A stretch of DNA of 64,000 nt. It comes from Alphaproteobacteria bacterium. GTDB taxonomy: Bacteria; Pseudomonadota; Alphaproteobacteria; UBA6615. Below, in pieces: positions 9,668 to 19,881 of the stretch. The stretch covers positions 39,067-103,066 of the forward strand of contig SHVS01000002.1 in assembly GCA_009694135.1 (NCBI GenBank), written 5' to 3'. A program made the translations under genes and the position numbers. Below the pieces are notes generated by a model. That model was not told the origin of the DNA. It did not search any database and was given only the letters and a program-made list of their open reading frames with translations. Each line of letters starts with the position of its first letter. The stretch's first letter is position 1.

Positions 9668-11071
9668 ATGATCCCTCCGACAGCCATGACCCCGAACACA
9701 GCCTCCAGGGTTGTTGCCGCGCGCGCCCGCGTCGCGTGGCGGGCGATGTTGTCCTGGCTGACCGTCGCGGTGGTCGCCGGCGGCGCCGTACCGGCGTTGG
9801 CGGTCGCCGTCGTCCCCGTCACCAGCCCGGGCGGGATCACCGCTTGGCTGGTCGAAGACCACAGCGTGCCGATCATCAGCCTGCGACTCCTTTTCCGCGG
9901 CGGCACGGCGATCGACCCGCCGGGGCGCGAAGGCCTCGCGGCGCTGACCGCCAACCTGCTCGACGAAGGCGCCGCCGAGTATGACTCACAGGCGTTTCAG
10001 ACACTGCTGTCGGATAACTCGATCACGCTCAGCTTCAGTTCCGGCCCGGACAATTTCGGCGGCACGCTGCGCACGCTGGTCAAGAAACGGGATCTCGCCT
10101 TCGACCTGTTGCGCTTGTCGATCATCCAGCCGCGCTTCGACCAGGAGCCGACCGAGCGCGTGCGCGGCCAAGTGCAGAACGTGATCTCGCGCAGCGCCAA
10201 CGACCCCGACCAGATCGCCGGCCGGGTGTTCTTCCGCACGGTTCTACCCAATCACCCCTATGGGCGGCCCAGCCGCGGCACGGCGGAAAGCGTGACCGCG
10301 ATCACCCGCGATGACATGCGCCAATTCGTGGCCGACCGCTTTGCGCGCGACAATCTAGTGCTTGCCATCGTCGGCGATATCACCGCCGCGGAACTCGCCC
10401 CGCTGCTGGACAAGACCTTTGGCGCGCTGCCCGCCAATTCCAAGCCGTTCAACGTGATCGAGGCCGCGCCCAAAGATACCGGCGAGGTCATCGTCGCGGA
10501 GTGGGATGTGCCGCAGTCGACCGTGCTGTTTGGACAAAAGGGTCTGAAACGCAGCGACCCCGACTTCTACTCGGCCTATGTGCTCAACTACATTCTCGGC
10601 GGCAGCGGCTTCACCGCGCGGCTCTACCAAGAAGTGCGCGAGGCGCGCGGCCTGGCCTATTCGGTCTATAGCTACCTCAGCACCTATGAGCACGCCGGGC
10701 TGGTGCTCGGCAGCGCCGGCACGGCCAATGGCCGTGTGGCGGAAACGATCGAAGTCGTGCGTCAGCAATGGGCCAAGATGCGCGACGGCGAGGTCGGCCA
10801 GGCCGAACTCGACGACGCCAAGGCCGGGCTGACCGGTTCCTTCGCCATCCAGTTCGAAACCACCAACTCGGTGGCCAATACGCTGGTCTCGATGCAGACC
10901 GACAACCTGGGCATCGACTACATCGACAGGCGCAACGCTTATATCGAGGCGGTGACGCTGGCCGACATCAAGCGTGTCGCCAAGCGCCTGCTCAACCCGG
11001 AGTCACTGGTGTTCGTGATCGTCGGCAAGCCCGAGGGCGTCACCGCGACCCGCACCCAGACCGGCGGCTAA
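9668..11071 (+). CDS. M16 family peptidase-like protein, non-catalytic partner
   Basis: GLAALTANLLDEG at the position of HxxEH; YILGGSGFTARLYQEVREARGLAYSVYS retained. Confidence 0.9.
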   Translation: MIPPTAMTPNTASRVVAARARVAWRAMLSWLTVAVVAGGAVPALAVAVVPVTSPGGITAWLVEDHSVPIISLRLLFRGGTAIDPPGREGLAALTANLLDEGAAEYDSQAFQTLLSDNSITLSFSSGPDNFGGTLRTLVKKRDLAFDLLRLSIIQPRFDQEPTERVRGQVQNVISRSANDPDQIAGRVFFRTVLPNHPYGRPSRGTAESVTAITRDDMRQFVADRFARDNLVLAIVGDITAAELAPLLDKTFGALPANSKPFNVIEAAPKDTGEVIVAEWDVPQSTVLFGQKGLKRSDPDFYSAYVLNYILGGSGFTARLYQEVREARGLAYSVYSYLSTYEHAGLVLGSAGTANGRVAETIEVVRQQWAKMRDGEVGQAELDDAKAGLTGSFAIQFETTNSVANTLVSMQTDNLGIDYIDRRNAYIEAVTLADIKRVAKRLLNPESLVFVIVGKPEGVTATRTQTGG

Positions 11072-11095
11072 GGTAGTGATCGAAACGGAGGCTCC

Positions 11096-11150
11096 GGCCG
11101 GCCCTGCCTAGCCGGCCAAGGCGAGCTTCGCCTCGGCGAAAGGTCGCCTT
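11096..11150 (+). other. Two adjacent strong hairpins in the intergenic region after the M16 pair
   Basis: GGCCGGC-cctgccta-GCCGGCC (11096-11117), then AAGGCGA...TCGCCTT (11118-11150) with inner CTTCGCC-TC-GGCGAAAG; no T-tract. Confidence 0.4.
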
Positions 11151-11270
11151 CCGTTGCGGATATCGCTATACAACCTCATGACCTGCTAGCGGTTCGGCCC
11201 GACGGTCCGGAAATGGACTGCCGGAATCGGAGCGTCGGCCCTGTCCAACAGGCAAAGGTCGCCCCACAGC

Positions 11271-12344
11271 GTGCACACCACGAATCTGACCAAGCTCCTC
11301 GGCATCGAGTTGCCATTGATCCAGGCGCCGATGGCCGGCGGATATACGACCCCGGTGCTGGTCGCCTCTGTGTCAAATACCGGCGGACTCGGCTCACTGG
11401 CCGCTTCGCTGCTCAAGCCGGAGGAAATCGCGGCCGAAGCAGCGGCGATCCGCGCGCTCACCCGCGCGCCCTTCGCCATCAATCTCTTCGTCCCGGAAGC
11501 GACGCCCACGGTCAGCGACGCCGAGCTCAAGGCGGCGGCCGATGCGCTGGAGCCGATCGCGAAGGAGCTCGGAATCGAGCCTCCGCGCCCCATTCGCGCG
11601 CCGGTCGTGGAGTTCAACGCCCAGCTCGAAGCGGTGCTGGAGGCGCGGCCGGCGGTGGTGAGCTTCGTCATGGGCGTGCCGCCGAGCGACGTGGTCAATC
11701 GGATCCTGGCCGCCGGCATCAAATTGATCGGCACGGCAACCAATGAGGCCGAAGCGCAAGCGCTGGCCACCGCCGGCGTCGAGGTCTTGGTGGCGCAAGG
11801 CTCCGAGGCCGGCGGGCATCGCGGGACCTTCCTGCCGGCGCCGGCCGACCGCATGCTCGGCGCCTTCCCGCTCGTGCAGCAATTGGTTCGGGCGTTCGAG
11901 CTGCCGGTGATCGCCGCCGGCGGAATCATGAATGGGCGCGGCATCGCCGCGGCGCTCGCCAATGGCGCGCAAGCGGTGCAGCTCGGCAGCGTGTTCATGC
12001 TGGCGCGCGAAGCCGGCACGCCGCCGGAGTTGCGCACGGCGCTCATTGAGCTGCGCAACGCGCCCAGCGTGATTTCGTGCGTCTTTACCGGCAAACCGGC
12101 GCGTGTGATCCGCAACCGCTTCGTCGAAATGATGGATCAGCCGGGCATTCCGATTTTGCCCTGGCCGCATCAGGGGCCGCTGACCGTCACGCTGCGCCGC
12201 GCCGCGCTCAAGCAAGGGCGACGCGAGTTCATGTTCCTGCTTGCCGGCCAGGGCGCGCCCTTTATCCAGTCTATGCCGGCCGGATCGATGATTCGCGAGT
12301 TCCTGGGCGACTATCGCAGCGCGGTGAAGCAACTCGGCCTTTGA
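11271..12344 (+). CDS. Nitronate monooxygenase (2-nitropropane dioxygenase family)
   Basis: LIQAPMAGGYTTPVLVASVSNTGGLGSL, AQGSEAGGHRGTF, VIAAGGIMNGRGIAAALANGAQAVQLGS. Confidence 0.92.
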   Translation: MHTTNLTKLLGIELPLIQAPMAGGYTTPVLVASVSNTGGLGSLAASLLKPEEIAAEAAAIRALTRAPFAINLFVPEATPTVSDAELKAAADALEPIAKELGIEPPRPIRAPVVEFNAQLEAVLEARPAVVSFVMGVPPSDVVNRILAAGIKLIGTATNEAEAQALATAGVEVLVAQGSEAGGHRGTFLPAPADRMLGAFPLVQQLVRAFELPVIAAGGIMNGRGIAAALANGAQAVQLGSVFMLAREAGTPPELRTALIELRNAPSVISCVFTGKPARVIRNRFVEMMDQPGIPILPWPHQGPLTVTLRRAALKQGRREFMFLLAGQGAPFIQSMPAGSMIREFLGDYRSAVKQLGL

Positions 12345-12386
12345 CATAGGTTGCATGCCCGGTGCCGCCGCCGCAGTCTTGATGCG

Positions 12387-13709
12387 ATGGTCGGACTCGG
12401 AGCGCGGGCAATGCTGTATGAGCAGGATCTGAGCGGCTGCCTGGCGCGGCGGCTGGGCGCGCATGGCCTAACCGACGATGATCTGCTGCCCGAGATCTTG
12501 CATCTCGAGGGCGGGATCACGGCGCTGCGTGCACAGCACGAGCGCAAGAGCCTGCCCCTGCTGGCGCTGCCCGGGCGCAGCGACGACCTTGCCCCGCTGG
12601 CGCCCCTGGCCGAGGAATTCCGCAGCCGCTTCGACCACGTCGTCGTGCTCGGCACTGGCGGATCGAGCCTCGGCGGGCAGACGCTGGTCGCGCTCAAGGA
12701 TCTCGGCATCGGCAAGCCGCAGGGCGCGCCCAAGCTCATTTTCCTCGACAACATCGATCCCGAGGCCTTCGCCGCGCTGAGCGCCACGGTCGATTGGCGG
12801 CGCGCCGGGCTGATTGTGATTTCCAAATCCGGCACCACGGCCGAGACGCTGACCCAGCTCCTAACCCTCTTGCCGAAGCTCAAGGTGGCGCAAGGCGCCG
12901 CCCATGGCCGGCATGTGGTGGTGATCACCGAGCCGGGCGATAACCCGATGCGGCGGATCGCGGCGACCATCGGCGCCAGGATCCTTGATCACGATCCGGG
13001 CATCGGTGGGCGCTATTCGGTGCTGAGCCTGGTCGGGCTGCTGCCGGCGCTGATCGCCGGGGTGGACGTGGCCGAAGTGCGCCGCGGGGCGCTGGAGGTG
13101 CTCGACGACACGCTCACACGCGGCACCGCTTCGGCTCCGGCCCAAGGCGCCGTGACCGCGATCACCCTCGCGCGCAAACGCGGCGCGAGCGTGACCGTGA
13201 TCATGCCCTATCTCGACCGGCTGGCGCAGTTCGGCCTCTGGTATCGCCAGCTGTGGGCCGAGAGCCTGGGCAAGGGCGGCAAGGGCACGACGCCGATCCG
13301 CGCCATGGGCACCGTCGATCAGCACAGCCAATTGCAGCTATATCTCGGCGGTCCGCGCGACAAGACCTTCACCCTGATCGAGACCGCCACGGTGGGAACC
13401 GGCGACGCCGTCCCAGAGGCAAGCGCGCGCGCGGCCGGGATCGACTATCTGGCCGGGCGGCGCATGGGCGATCTCCTGGCGGCGGAAGCGCGCGCCACCG
13501 CCGACACGTTGCTCAAGGGCGGTCGCCCGACGCGCGTCATTCGCCTGGCCAAGCTGAATGCGGCCAGTATGGGTGCGCTCTTGATGCATTTCATGCTGGA
13601 GACGATCCTGGCCGCGCATCTGCTCGGCGTCGATCCCTTCGACCAGCCGGCGGTCGAAGAAGGCAAGATCCTCGCCCGCCGCTATTTGGCGGAGATGACT
13701 CGCTCATGA
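12387..13709 (+). CDS. pgi: Glucose-6-phosphate isomerase
   Basis: [63 protein letters not shown]; start 12387 or 12411. Confidence 0.88.
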   Translation: MVGLGARAMLYEQDLSGCLARRLGAHGLTDDDLLPEILHLEGGITALRAQHERKSLPLLALPGRSDDLAPLAPLAEEFRSRFDHVVVLGTGGSSLGGQTLVALKDLGIGKPQGAPKLIFLDNIDPEAFAALSATVDWRRAGLIVISKSGTTAETLTQLLTLLPKLKVAQGAAHGRHVVVITEPGDNPMRRIAATIGARILDHDPGIGGRYSVLSLVGLLPALIAGVDVAEVRRGALEVLDDTLTRGTASAPAQGAVTAITLARKRGASVTVIMPYLDRLAQFGLWYRQLWAESLGKGGKGTTPIRAMGTVDQHSQLQLYLGGPRDKTFTLIETATVGTGDAVPEASARAAGIDYLAGRRMGDLLAAEARATADTLLKGGRPTRVIRLAKLNAASMGALLMHFMLETILAAHLLGVDPFDQPAVEEGKILARRYLAEMTRS

Positions 13710-15523
13710 CCATCCGGCTTTTGCCGCCGGGGCTGGTCAATCGCATCGCCGCCGGTGAAGTGATCGAGCGCCCCGCGGCCGCGATCAAGGAACTGGTCGA
13801 AAACGCGCTCGATGCCGGCGCGCGGCGCATCGATGTCGTGGTCGAAGGCGGCGGGCTCGATCGTATCCTGGTTACCGATGACGGCGGCGGCATGACTCCT
13901 GACGAGCTCGTGCTTGCGGTCGAACGGCACGCGACCTCGAAACTGCCCGACGACGATCTGGTGCATGTGCGCCACCTCGGCTTCCGCGGCGAGGCCTTGC
14001 CGGCGATCGGCTCCGTGTCACGGCTGACCATCGCCTCGCGTCCAACGAGTGCGCGCGAGGCCTATGCGCTCACAGTCGCACACGGAACCGTCGGCACGCC
14101 CATGCCGGCGGCGCTGTCCGGCGGCACGCGGATCGAAGTGCTCGGGCTGTTCGCCTCCACCCCCGCGCGGCTCAAATTCATGAAAACCACGGCGACCGAA
14201 TTCGGCCAGGCGCGCGAGGCGGTGCAGCGTCTCGCGCTCGCGCATCCGGCTGTCGGCTTCACCCTGGCTGACGGGATGAGCGAGCGGCTGCGCCTGCCGC
14301 CGCAGCCAGGCGACGCCGAAGCCGCGCGCGACAAGCGTATCGAGGCGCTGCTCGGGCGCGAATTCCGCGATAACGCCGTGCGGCTTTTGGCCGAGCGCGA
14401 CGGGGTCGTGCTCACCGGGCTTGCGGGCTTGCCAACATTGTCGCGCGCCAACGCGCAGCACCAGTATCTGATCGTCAACAGTCGGCCGGTGCGCGACCGG
14501 CTGCTCGCCGGGGCCGTGCGCGCCGCCTATCAGGATTTGATGCCGCGCGACCGCCACCCGCTGCTGGCGCTGTTCCTGACCCTGCCGCCGGAAGAGGTCG
14601 ACGTGAATGTCCACCCGGCCAAGGCCGAGGTGCGCTTCCGCGACGGAGCCTTGGTGCGCGGACTGATCGTGAGCGCCCTGCGCCATGCGCTCGCCGACGC
14701 CGGGCATCGGGCCGCGACCACGGTCGCCGACCGCACCCTGGCGGCGTTTCAGCCCTCCGCCCCAGCCATTGCCCGCTGGGCCGCGACCGGCGCGCCGCAG
14801 CGTCCCATGCGCGGTTTGGCCGAAGCCGCGGTGCAATATTTTGCACCGCCGAGCGCGGCTTCGGGCATGCATCTGCCCGGCTTGGATGCGCCGGAATTGC
14901 GTCGTCCCACGCCCGAGCCGGAGCCGGAAACCCCAGCCCACGACCACCCGCTCGGCGCGGCGCGCGCGCAGTTGTTCGATACCTATGTCGTGGCCGAAAC
15001 CGCCGACGGCATGGTGATCATCGACCAGCACGCGGCGCATGAGCGCGTGGTCGAGGAAGAGATCAAAGCCGGGCTGGCGCGCGGCGGCGTCACACGCCAA
15101 GGGCTGCTCTTGCCCGAGGTGGTGGAGCTTGACGAAAGCGCGGCGGCGCGCCTGGCGCAGCGCGCGCCCGAACTCGAAACGCTCGGTCTTTCAATCGAAA
15201 GCTTCGGCCGTGGCGCGATCCTGGTGCGCGCAGCCCCGGCCGTGTTGGGCTCGGGATCGCTCGCCCCTCTGCTGGCCGATCTGGCCGACGAGATCGGCGC
15301 GCTCGACCAGGATTTCGCGCTCAAGGAGCGGCTCGATGCGGTGATCGCGCGCATGGCCTGTCACGGCGCGGTGCGCGCCGGGCGCAGGCTCACGCTCGCC
15401 GAAATGAACGCGCTGCTGCGGCAAATGGAGGCGACACCCTTCGCCGGCCAATGCGCGCATGGCCGCCCGACCTATGTCGAGCTGAAACGCGCCGATATCG
15501 AGCGTCTCTTCGGCCGCCGCTAA
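13706..15523 (+). CDS. mutL: DNA mismatch repair protein MutL
   Basis: [64 protein letters not shown]. Confidence 0.97.
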   Translation: MTIRLLPPGLVNRIAAGEVIERPAAAIKELVENALDAGARRIDVVVEGGGLDRILVTDDGGGMTPDELVLAVERHATSKLPDDDLVHVRHLGFRGEALPAIGSVSRLTIASRPTSAREAYALTVAHGTVGTPMPAALSGGTRIEVLGLFASTPARLKFMKTTATEFGQAREAVQRLALAHPAVGFTLADGMSERLRLPPQPGDAEAARDKRIEALLGREFRDNAVRLLAERDGVVLTGLAGLPTLSRANAQHQYLIVNSRPVRDRLLAGAVRAAYQDLMPRDRHPLLALFLTLPPEEVDVNVHPAKAEVRFRDGALVRGLIVSALRHALADAGHRAATTVADRTLAAFQPSAPAIARWAATGAPQRPMRGLAEAAVQYFAPPSAASGMHLPGLDAPELRRPTPEPEPETPAHDHPLGAARAQLFDTYVVAETADGMVIIDQHAAHERVVEEEIKAGLARGGVTRQGLLLPEVVELDESAAARLAQRAPELETLGLSIESFGRGAILVRAAPAVLGSGSLAPLLADLADEIGALDQDFALKERLDAVIARMACHGAVRAGRRLTLAEMNALLRQMEATPFAGQCAHGRPTYVELKRADIERLFGRR

Positions 15524-15527
15524 GCTT

Positions 15528-16085
15528 TTATCCGCGCAAAATAAAGCGCAGTTCGCTGTCGCCGACGCGGCGGGCGTCCTCCAGCTCGAAGCCGGGCGGA
15601 AGCGGCGTACGGTCGCGCGCTGCCGCTTCGAGCACGATCAACGCGTCGCGGGTGATCCAGCCGGCGCGATCGAGACCCGCCAGCGCAGGCATCGAAAGCC
15701 CGGAATCGTAAGGCGGATCGAGCAGCACCAGCGTCGCCGCGCGGCCGGCGGACGCCGTCGGCGGCGCGGTCGCATCGCCGGCCAAAATCGTCGCCTGCTC
15801 TTCCAGATCGAATGCCGCGAGCGTCGCCCGAAGCGCGTTCAGCACTCCGCGATCCTGTTCGAGAAACACCGCATGGGCGGCGCCGCGCGATAGCGCCTCG
15901 ATGCCCAGCGCGCCCGATCCGGCGAAGGCGTCGAGCACGCGCGCGCCATCCAAAATCCCCGCATGCCGCCCATGCGCCAAGATATTGAACAGCGTCTGCC
16001 GCAACCGGTCGCCGCTTGGCCGCAACCCGGGCGCGGACGGCGCATCCAGCCGCCGCCCTTTGAGCCTACCTCCGCTTATGCGCAT
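15528..16085 (-). CDS. rsmD: 16S rRNA (guanine(966)-N(2))-methyltransferase RsmD
   Basis: MRISGGRLKGRRLDAP..LRPSGDRLRQTLFNIL, VLDAFAGSGALGIEALSRGA, LLDPPYDSG. Confidence 0.93.
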   Translation of the reverse strand: MRISGGRLKGRRLDAPSAPGLRPSGDRLRQTLFNILAHGRHAGILDGARVLDAFAGSGALGIEALSRGAAHAVFLEQDRGVLNALRATLAAFDLEEQATILAGDATAPPTASAGRAATLVLLDPPYDSGLSMPALAGLDRAGWITRDALIVLEAAARDRTPLPPGFELEDARRVGDSELRFILRG

Positions 16086-16848
16086 GCTGAACGAAGGTGA
16101 GGCCGAGCTGATCCTTGAGGACCCGCCGCGACACTTCATCCAGTTTGCCGCGCTCCAGCGTACCGAGCTGGAACGGCCCATAGGATACGCGGATTAGCCG
16201 CCCGACGGTGTAGCCGAGATGTTCGAGGACGCGCCGCACCTCGCGGTTCTTGCCCTCTCTCAAGCCGAGCGTGATCCAGGCATTGGCGCCCTGCTGGCGG
16301 TCGAGCGCGGCCTCGATCGGGCCATAGCGCACGCCCTCGATGGTGATCCCCTTCGCCAGCGCCGCAAGCGATTCCGCATTGGGTTGGCCGAACACGCGCG
16401 CCCGGTAACGCCGGACCCAGGCATTGGCCGGAAGCTCAAGCCGGCGGGCAAGCGCCCCGTCATTGGTGAGCAGCAGCAAGCCTTCGCTGTTCAAATCGAG
16501 CCGCCCGATCGATATCAGATGCCCGAGTTCCTTCGGCAGTTTGTCGAACAGCGTCGGCCGTCCCTGCGGATCGCGATGCGTGGTCAAAAGCCCGCGAGGC
16601 TTGTGATAGCGCCACACGCGCACTTCCTCGCGCGCCGGCAGCGGGCGGTCATCGACGGTGATTTTGGCGTCGGGGGCGACATTGAGCGCCGGGGTCTTGA
16701 CCGTCACGCCGTCGAGCTTGACCCGTCCGTCGGCGATCCAGCGTTCCGCTTCGCGCCGCGAGGACACGCCCGCACGCGCGATCACCCGCGCGATACGCTC
16801 GAGCTTCACGCCCGCGATCTCTGCCGCTGCTTCAGTCTCTGCCGTCAC
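16066..16848 (-). CDS. rluB: RluB/RsuA-family rRNA pseudouridine synthase
   Basis: S4-like N-terminus; GRLDLNSEGLLLLTNDG; REGKNREVRRVLEHLG. Confidence 0.9.
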   Translation of the reverse strand: MTAETEAAAEIAGVKLERIARVIARAGVSSRREAERWIADGRVKLDGVTVKTPALNVAPDAKITVDDRPLPAREEVRVWRYHKPRGLLTTHRDPQGRPTLFDKLPKELGHLISIGRLDLNSEGLLLLTNDGALARRLELPANAWVRRYRARVFGQPNAESLAALAKGITIEGVRYGPIEAALDRQQGANAWITLGLREGKNREVRRVLEHLGYTVGRLIRVSYGPFQLGTLERGKLDEVSRRVLKDQLGLTFVQHAHKRR

Positions 16849-16871
16849 CGACCGCTCCTACTCGGGCCGGA

Positions 16872-17585
16872 TCAGCGTCCGGCCGCCACCACGAAGGCGG
16901 CGAAGATACGCTCATCGCCGGCAGAAACGGAATATTCCGGATGCCACTGCACGCCGAGGCAGAAACTCTTGCCCAGGGCCTCGATGCCCTCGATCACGCC
17001 ATCGGGCGCGCGAGCGTTGATCATGACACCCGCGGGAGCGTCGCGCACCGCCTGATGGTGGGCGCTGTTCACCTCGAGCGTATCGCGGCCGACAATCGTA
17101 TGCAGTAGCGTGCCCGGCGTGATGCTGACGCTGTGCCCCGGCTGGTCGCGCGGATTGGGCTGCTCATGCGCCAGCGCCGAGGGAATCTCGTCCGGGATAT
17201 GCTGGATCAGCCGCCCGCCCAGGGCCACATGCATCAATTGCTGCCCGCCGCAGATGCCGAGCAGGGCCATGTCGCGCACCAGCGCCCCGCGCGTGACCGC
17301 CAGCTCGAAGGCCGTGCGCCGGTCCTTGGTCTTGACCGTGGCATGGCGCGCGCTATCGCCAAACAGCGCGGGATCGACGTCGAAGGCGCCGCCAGTGACC
17401 AACAGCCCGTCGATCCGGTCGAGATAGGCTTCGGCCTGTTCCGGCTCATGCGGCAGGGCGACCGGCAATCCGCCGGCGCGCGTCACCGCCGCGAAATAAT
17501 TTTCGCGCAGCGCATACCATGGCAGTTTGGAATAACCGCCGGGGGCTTCGGCATCGAGCGTCAGGCCGATGATCGGGCGAGGCAT
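16872..17585 (-). CDS. Gamma-glutamyl-gamma-aminobutyrate hydrolase family (class I GATase-like, peptidase C26)
   Basis: PIIGLTLD, GLLVTGGAFDVDP, LGICGGQQLMHVALGG, GVQWHPE. Confidence 0.9.
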   Translation of the reverse strand: MPRPIIGLTLDAEAPGGYSKLPWYALRENYFAAVTRAGGLPVALPHEPEQAEAYLDRIDGLLVTGGAFDVDPALFGDSARHATVKTKDRRTAFELAVTRGALVRDMALLGICGGQQLMHVALGGRLIQHIPDEIPSALAHEQPNPRDQPGHSVSITPGTLLHTIVGRDTLEVNSAHHQAVRDAPAGVMINARAPDGVIEGIEALGKSFCLGVQWHPEYSVSAGDERIFAAFVVAAGR

Positions 17586-17649
17586 CCGCAGAGACTAGGT
17601 GCCAACCGGTGAACGTGCAATTGACGCTGGCGACGATTAGGGTCGCGTT

Positions 17650-18132
17650 ATGCGCATAACTGGCGATTTCATGGCTCAAGGCTTCATGGCTCAAGCGCTG
17701 GCTCTGGCCGAGGCGGCCGGCGCCGCCGGCGAGGTGCCGGTGGGCGCGGTGGTGGTCGAGGATGGCCGCGTGCTGGCCACGGCGAGCAATCGGGTCGAGA
17801 CCGACTCCGACCCGACCGCGCATGCCGAAATCCTGGCGATTCGCGCCGCCGCCAAGGCCCGCTCTATTCAGAAGGGGGGCACGCCGAGGCTCGAGGGCTG
17901 CGACCTCTATGTCACGCTGGAGCCCTGCGCCATGTGCGCCCAGGCGATCGCCTTCGCCCGTCTCCGCCGGGTGTATTTCGCCGCCTATGACCCGAAGGGC
18001 GGCGGCGTCGAGCATGGCGCGAAGATTTTCTCCCAGCCGAGCTGCAACCACCGCCCCGAGGTCTATGGCGGGATCGAGGAACAGCGCGCGGGGGAGATGC
18101 TGCGGGCGTTTTTTCGGTCGCAACGAGGATAA
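17650..18132 (+). CDS. tadA: tRNA adenosine(34) deaminase TadA / nucleoside deaminase
   Basis: HAEILAIRAA and LEPCAMCAQAI zinc motifs. Confidence 0.9.
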   Translation: MRITGDFMAQGFMAQALALAEAAGAAGEVPVGAVVVEDGRVLATASNRVETDSDPTAHAEILAIRAAAKARSIQKGGTPRLEGCDLYVTLEPCAMCAQAIAFARLRRVYFAAYDPKGGGVEHGAKIFSQPSCNHRPEVYGGIEEQRAGEMLRAFFRSQRG

Positions 18133-18148
18133 GCGCATACCAATTTCT

Positions 18149-18172
18149 GGAATTATACGGTTGACGTACCAC
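18149..18172 (+). repeat. Left terminal inverted repeat of the IS1595-like element
   Basis: GGAATTATACGGTTGACGTACCAC. Confidence 0.75.
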
Positions 18173-18213
18173 ATGCGATCATGTAGGATGTCCTCATAGT
18201 GAGGATAAAAGAC

Positions 18214-19124
18214 ATGACCAAGCTCAGTCTTACCAGCCCGATCTACTCCAACGAAGACAAGGCGCGCGAGCATCTTGAAAGCATCCTGTGGCCGACCGGC
18301 CCAGTTTGTCCGCGCTGTGGCGTGACCGAGGACCGTATCACCAAGCTGTCCGGCAAGAGCACCCGCCCCGGCGTCTACAAATGCAAGGATTGCCGTAAGC
18401 CGTTCTCTGTCACGGTCGGCACCGTTATGGAGCGGTCGCATATTCCACTGACCAAGTGGGTGCTGGCCGCTCAACTCATGTCGTCGAGTAAGAAGGGAAT
18501 GTCGGCGCACCAAGTGCATCGGATGCTCGGCACGACATACGAAACCGCATGGTTTCTCTTTCATCGGCTACGCGAAGCGACGGTCAGCCTCAACTCTGGT
18601 CCGCTTGGTGGCGCGAACAAAGTGGTTGAGCTGACGAAAGCTATATCGGTGGCAAGGCCAAGAACAAGGCGTTCGGGCCACCACCGAAAAAAGCTGCTGT
18701 GTTCGCGCTTGTCGAGCGCGATGGCGAAGCGCGCTCGTTCCATGTCGCCAATGTCACTACTAAGACGTTGCGCCCGATCATGGTCAAACACGCCAGCCGC
18801 AAATCCTGGCTGATGACCGATGACAGCGCGGTCTATCCGAAGATTGGGCGCGAGTTTGCTGGACATAGCTCAGTCAACCATAGCGCCGACGAATACGTGC
18901 GGCTTGGTGGGTTTGCGCACAGCAACAGCGTCGAGTCATTCTTCGCCATCCTCAAGCGCGGCGTGTATGGAACCTTCCACAGCGTAAGCGAAGCGCACTT
19001 GCATCGCTATCTGAGCGAGTGCGATTTTCGCTACAACACTCGCAAGGTGTCCGATCCAGAGCGCGCCGAGTCGCTGCTACGCGGCACCAAGGGAAAGCGC
19101 CTCATGTACCGACAAGCTGACTAG
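18214..19124 (+). pseudogene. IS1595-family transposase disrupted by a 1-nt deletion
   Basis: Frame 1: MTKLSLTSPIYSNEDKAREHLESILWPTGPVCPRCG...CKDCRKPFSVTVGTVMERSHIPLTKW...; frame 2: YIGGKAKNKAFGPPPKKAAVFALVERDG...HSNSVESFFAILKRGVYGTFHSVSEAHLHRYLSECDFRYNTR; frames join at 18630/18631. Confidence 0.88.
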
Positions 19125-19135
19125 GCCGCGAACGG

Positions 19136-19306
19136 CTAAGCAGAAGGCTCGCGCTTTTTTGCGTTGGCGCGCGAAGCGCCGGTCTGAGTAGGCTTCCCAT
19201 TGCCGCGATCTCGCTTAGGGCGAGGTTGCGGCGGCGTCTCTAAAAGCCTGCGCAATAGCCGGTCACGCTTGCCCTCCGCATCTCGCCCAAGATGATCTCG
19301 GTTCAT
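19136..19306 (-). CDS. Small basic hypothetical protein, passenger of the IS element (56 aa)
   Basis: MNRDHLGRDAEGKRDRLLRRLLETPPQPRPKRDRGNGKPTQTGASRANAKKREPSA, convergent with the transposase; not in the supplied ORF list (under 60 aa). Confidence 0.5.
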   Translation of the reverse strand: MNRDHLGRDAEGKRDRLLRRLLETPPQPRPKRDRGNGKPTQTGASRANAKKREPSA

Positions 19307-19338
19307 CAAACTGCCTCAGAAGATAAGGCAACCCTAGC

Positions 19339-19881
19339 ATGGGAAAAGTCTCGGATAAATTGCCTGATTCGTTTGCGGCCCTGATTGGTCGAGTCGCCGA
19401 CAAATGGTCTCAGTTTGAGTTTCATATTGATATGGGCATATGGCAACTTGCATGTGTTGAACAGCAACTCGGAGCTTGCATTACCGCCCAACTCTTATCG
19501 ATCCATCCGAGGTTTAAGGCTTTTATCGCATTAGCTGAAATTCGCGGAGCAAAAGAAGGTACGCACAGGAAGCTGTCGAAATTTTATAGCGAAACGGCGA
19601 GCGGCCTATCAGACAGAAGGAATCGATGCCTGCATGATCCGCGTATGATTGACAAAAAAACATCTGGCGTACACAGATTAGAAATTACAGCCAAACCAAA
19701 GCTACATTTCGGATTCAAACCCGAGTCAACCGAAGACGTCAAAAAATTAGTTTCAGAAATAGATGCCGCCGTTAGAGAGTTTATTTCTATCAGGAACGCG
19801 CTGTTTGAAGAGCTAAACGCGCTGTCTCCAGAATCTCAGCCGAAACTTTCGCGAATAACTCTCGTCCTGGATCACTCATGA
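19339..19881 (+). CDS. Hypothetical protein, passenger of the IS element (180 aa)
   Basis: Complete ORF inside the inverted repeats, AT-rich composition, MGKVSDKLPDSFAALIGRVADKWSQFEFHIDMGIW... Confidence 0.65.
   Translation: MGKVSDKLPDSFAALIGRVADKWSQFEFHIDMGIWQLACVEQQLGACITAQLLSIHPRFKAFIALAEIRGAKEGTHRKLSKFYSETASGLSDRRNRCLHDPRMIDKKTSGVHRLEITAKPKLHFGFKPESTEDVKKLVSEIDAAVREFISIRNALFEELNALSPESQPKLSRITLVLDHS

Noticed and set aside
8272-9954. 560-aa minus-strand ORF antisense to the M16 peptidase
   Set aside because: Shadow ORF of high-GC coding DNA; the plus strand encodes a clear M16 peptidase
13253-13705. N-terminal extension of the mutL ORF
   Set aside because: Translates pgi out of frame; MutL clearly starts [19 protein letters not shown] at 13706
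18621-18640. Programmed frameshift producing the IS1595 transposase
   Set aside because: No slippery homopolymer or following stimulatory hairpin evident; IS1595 transposases are usually single ORFs, so a deletion is the simpler reading
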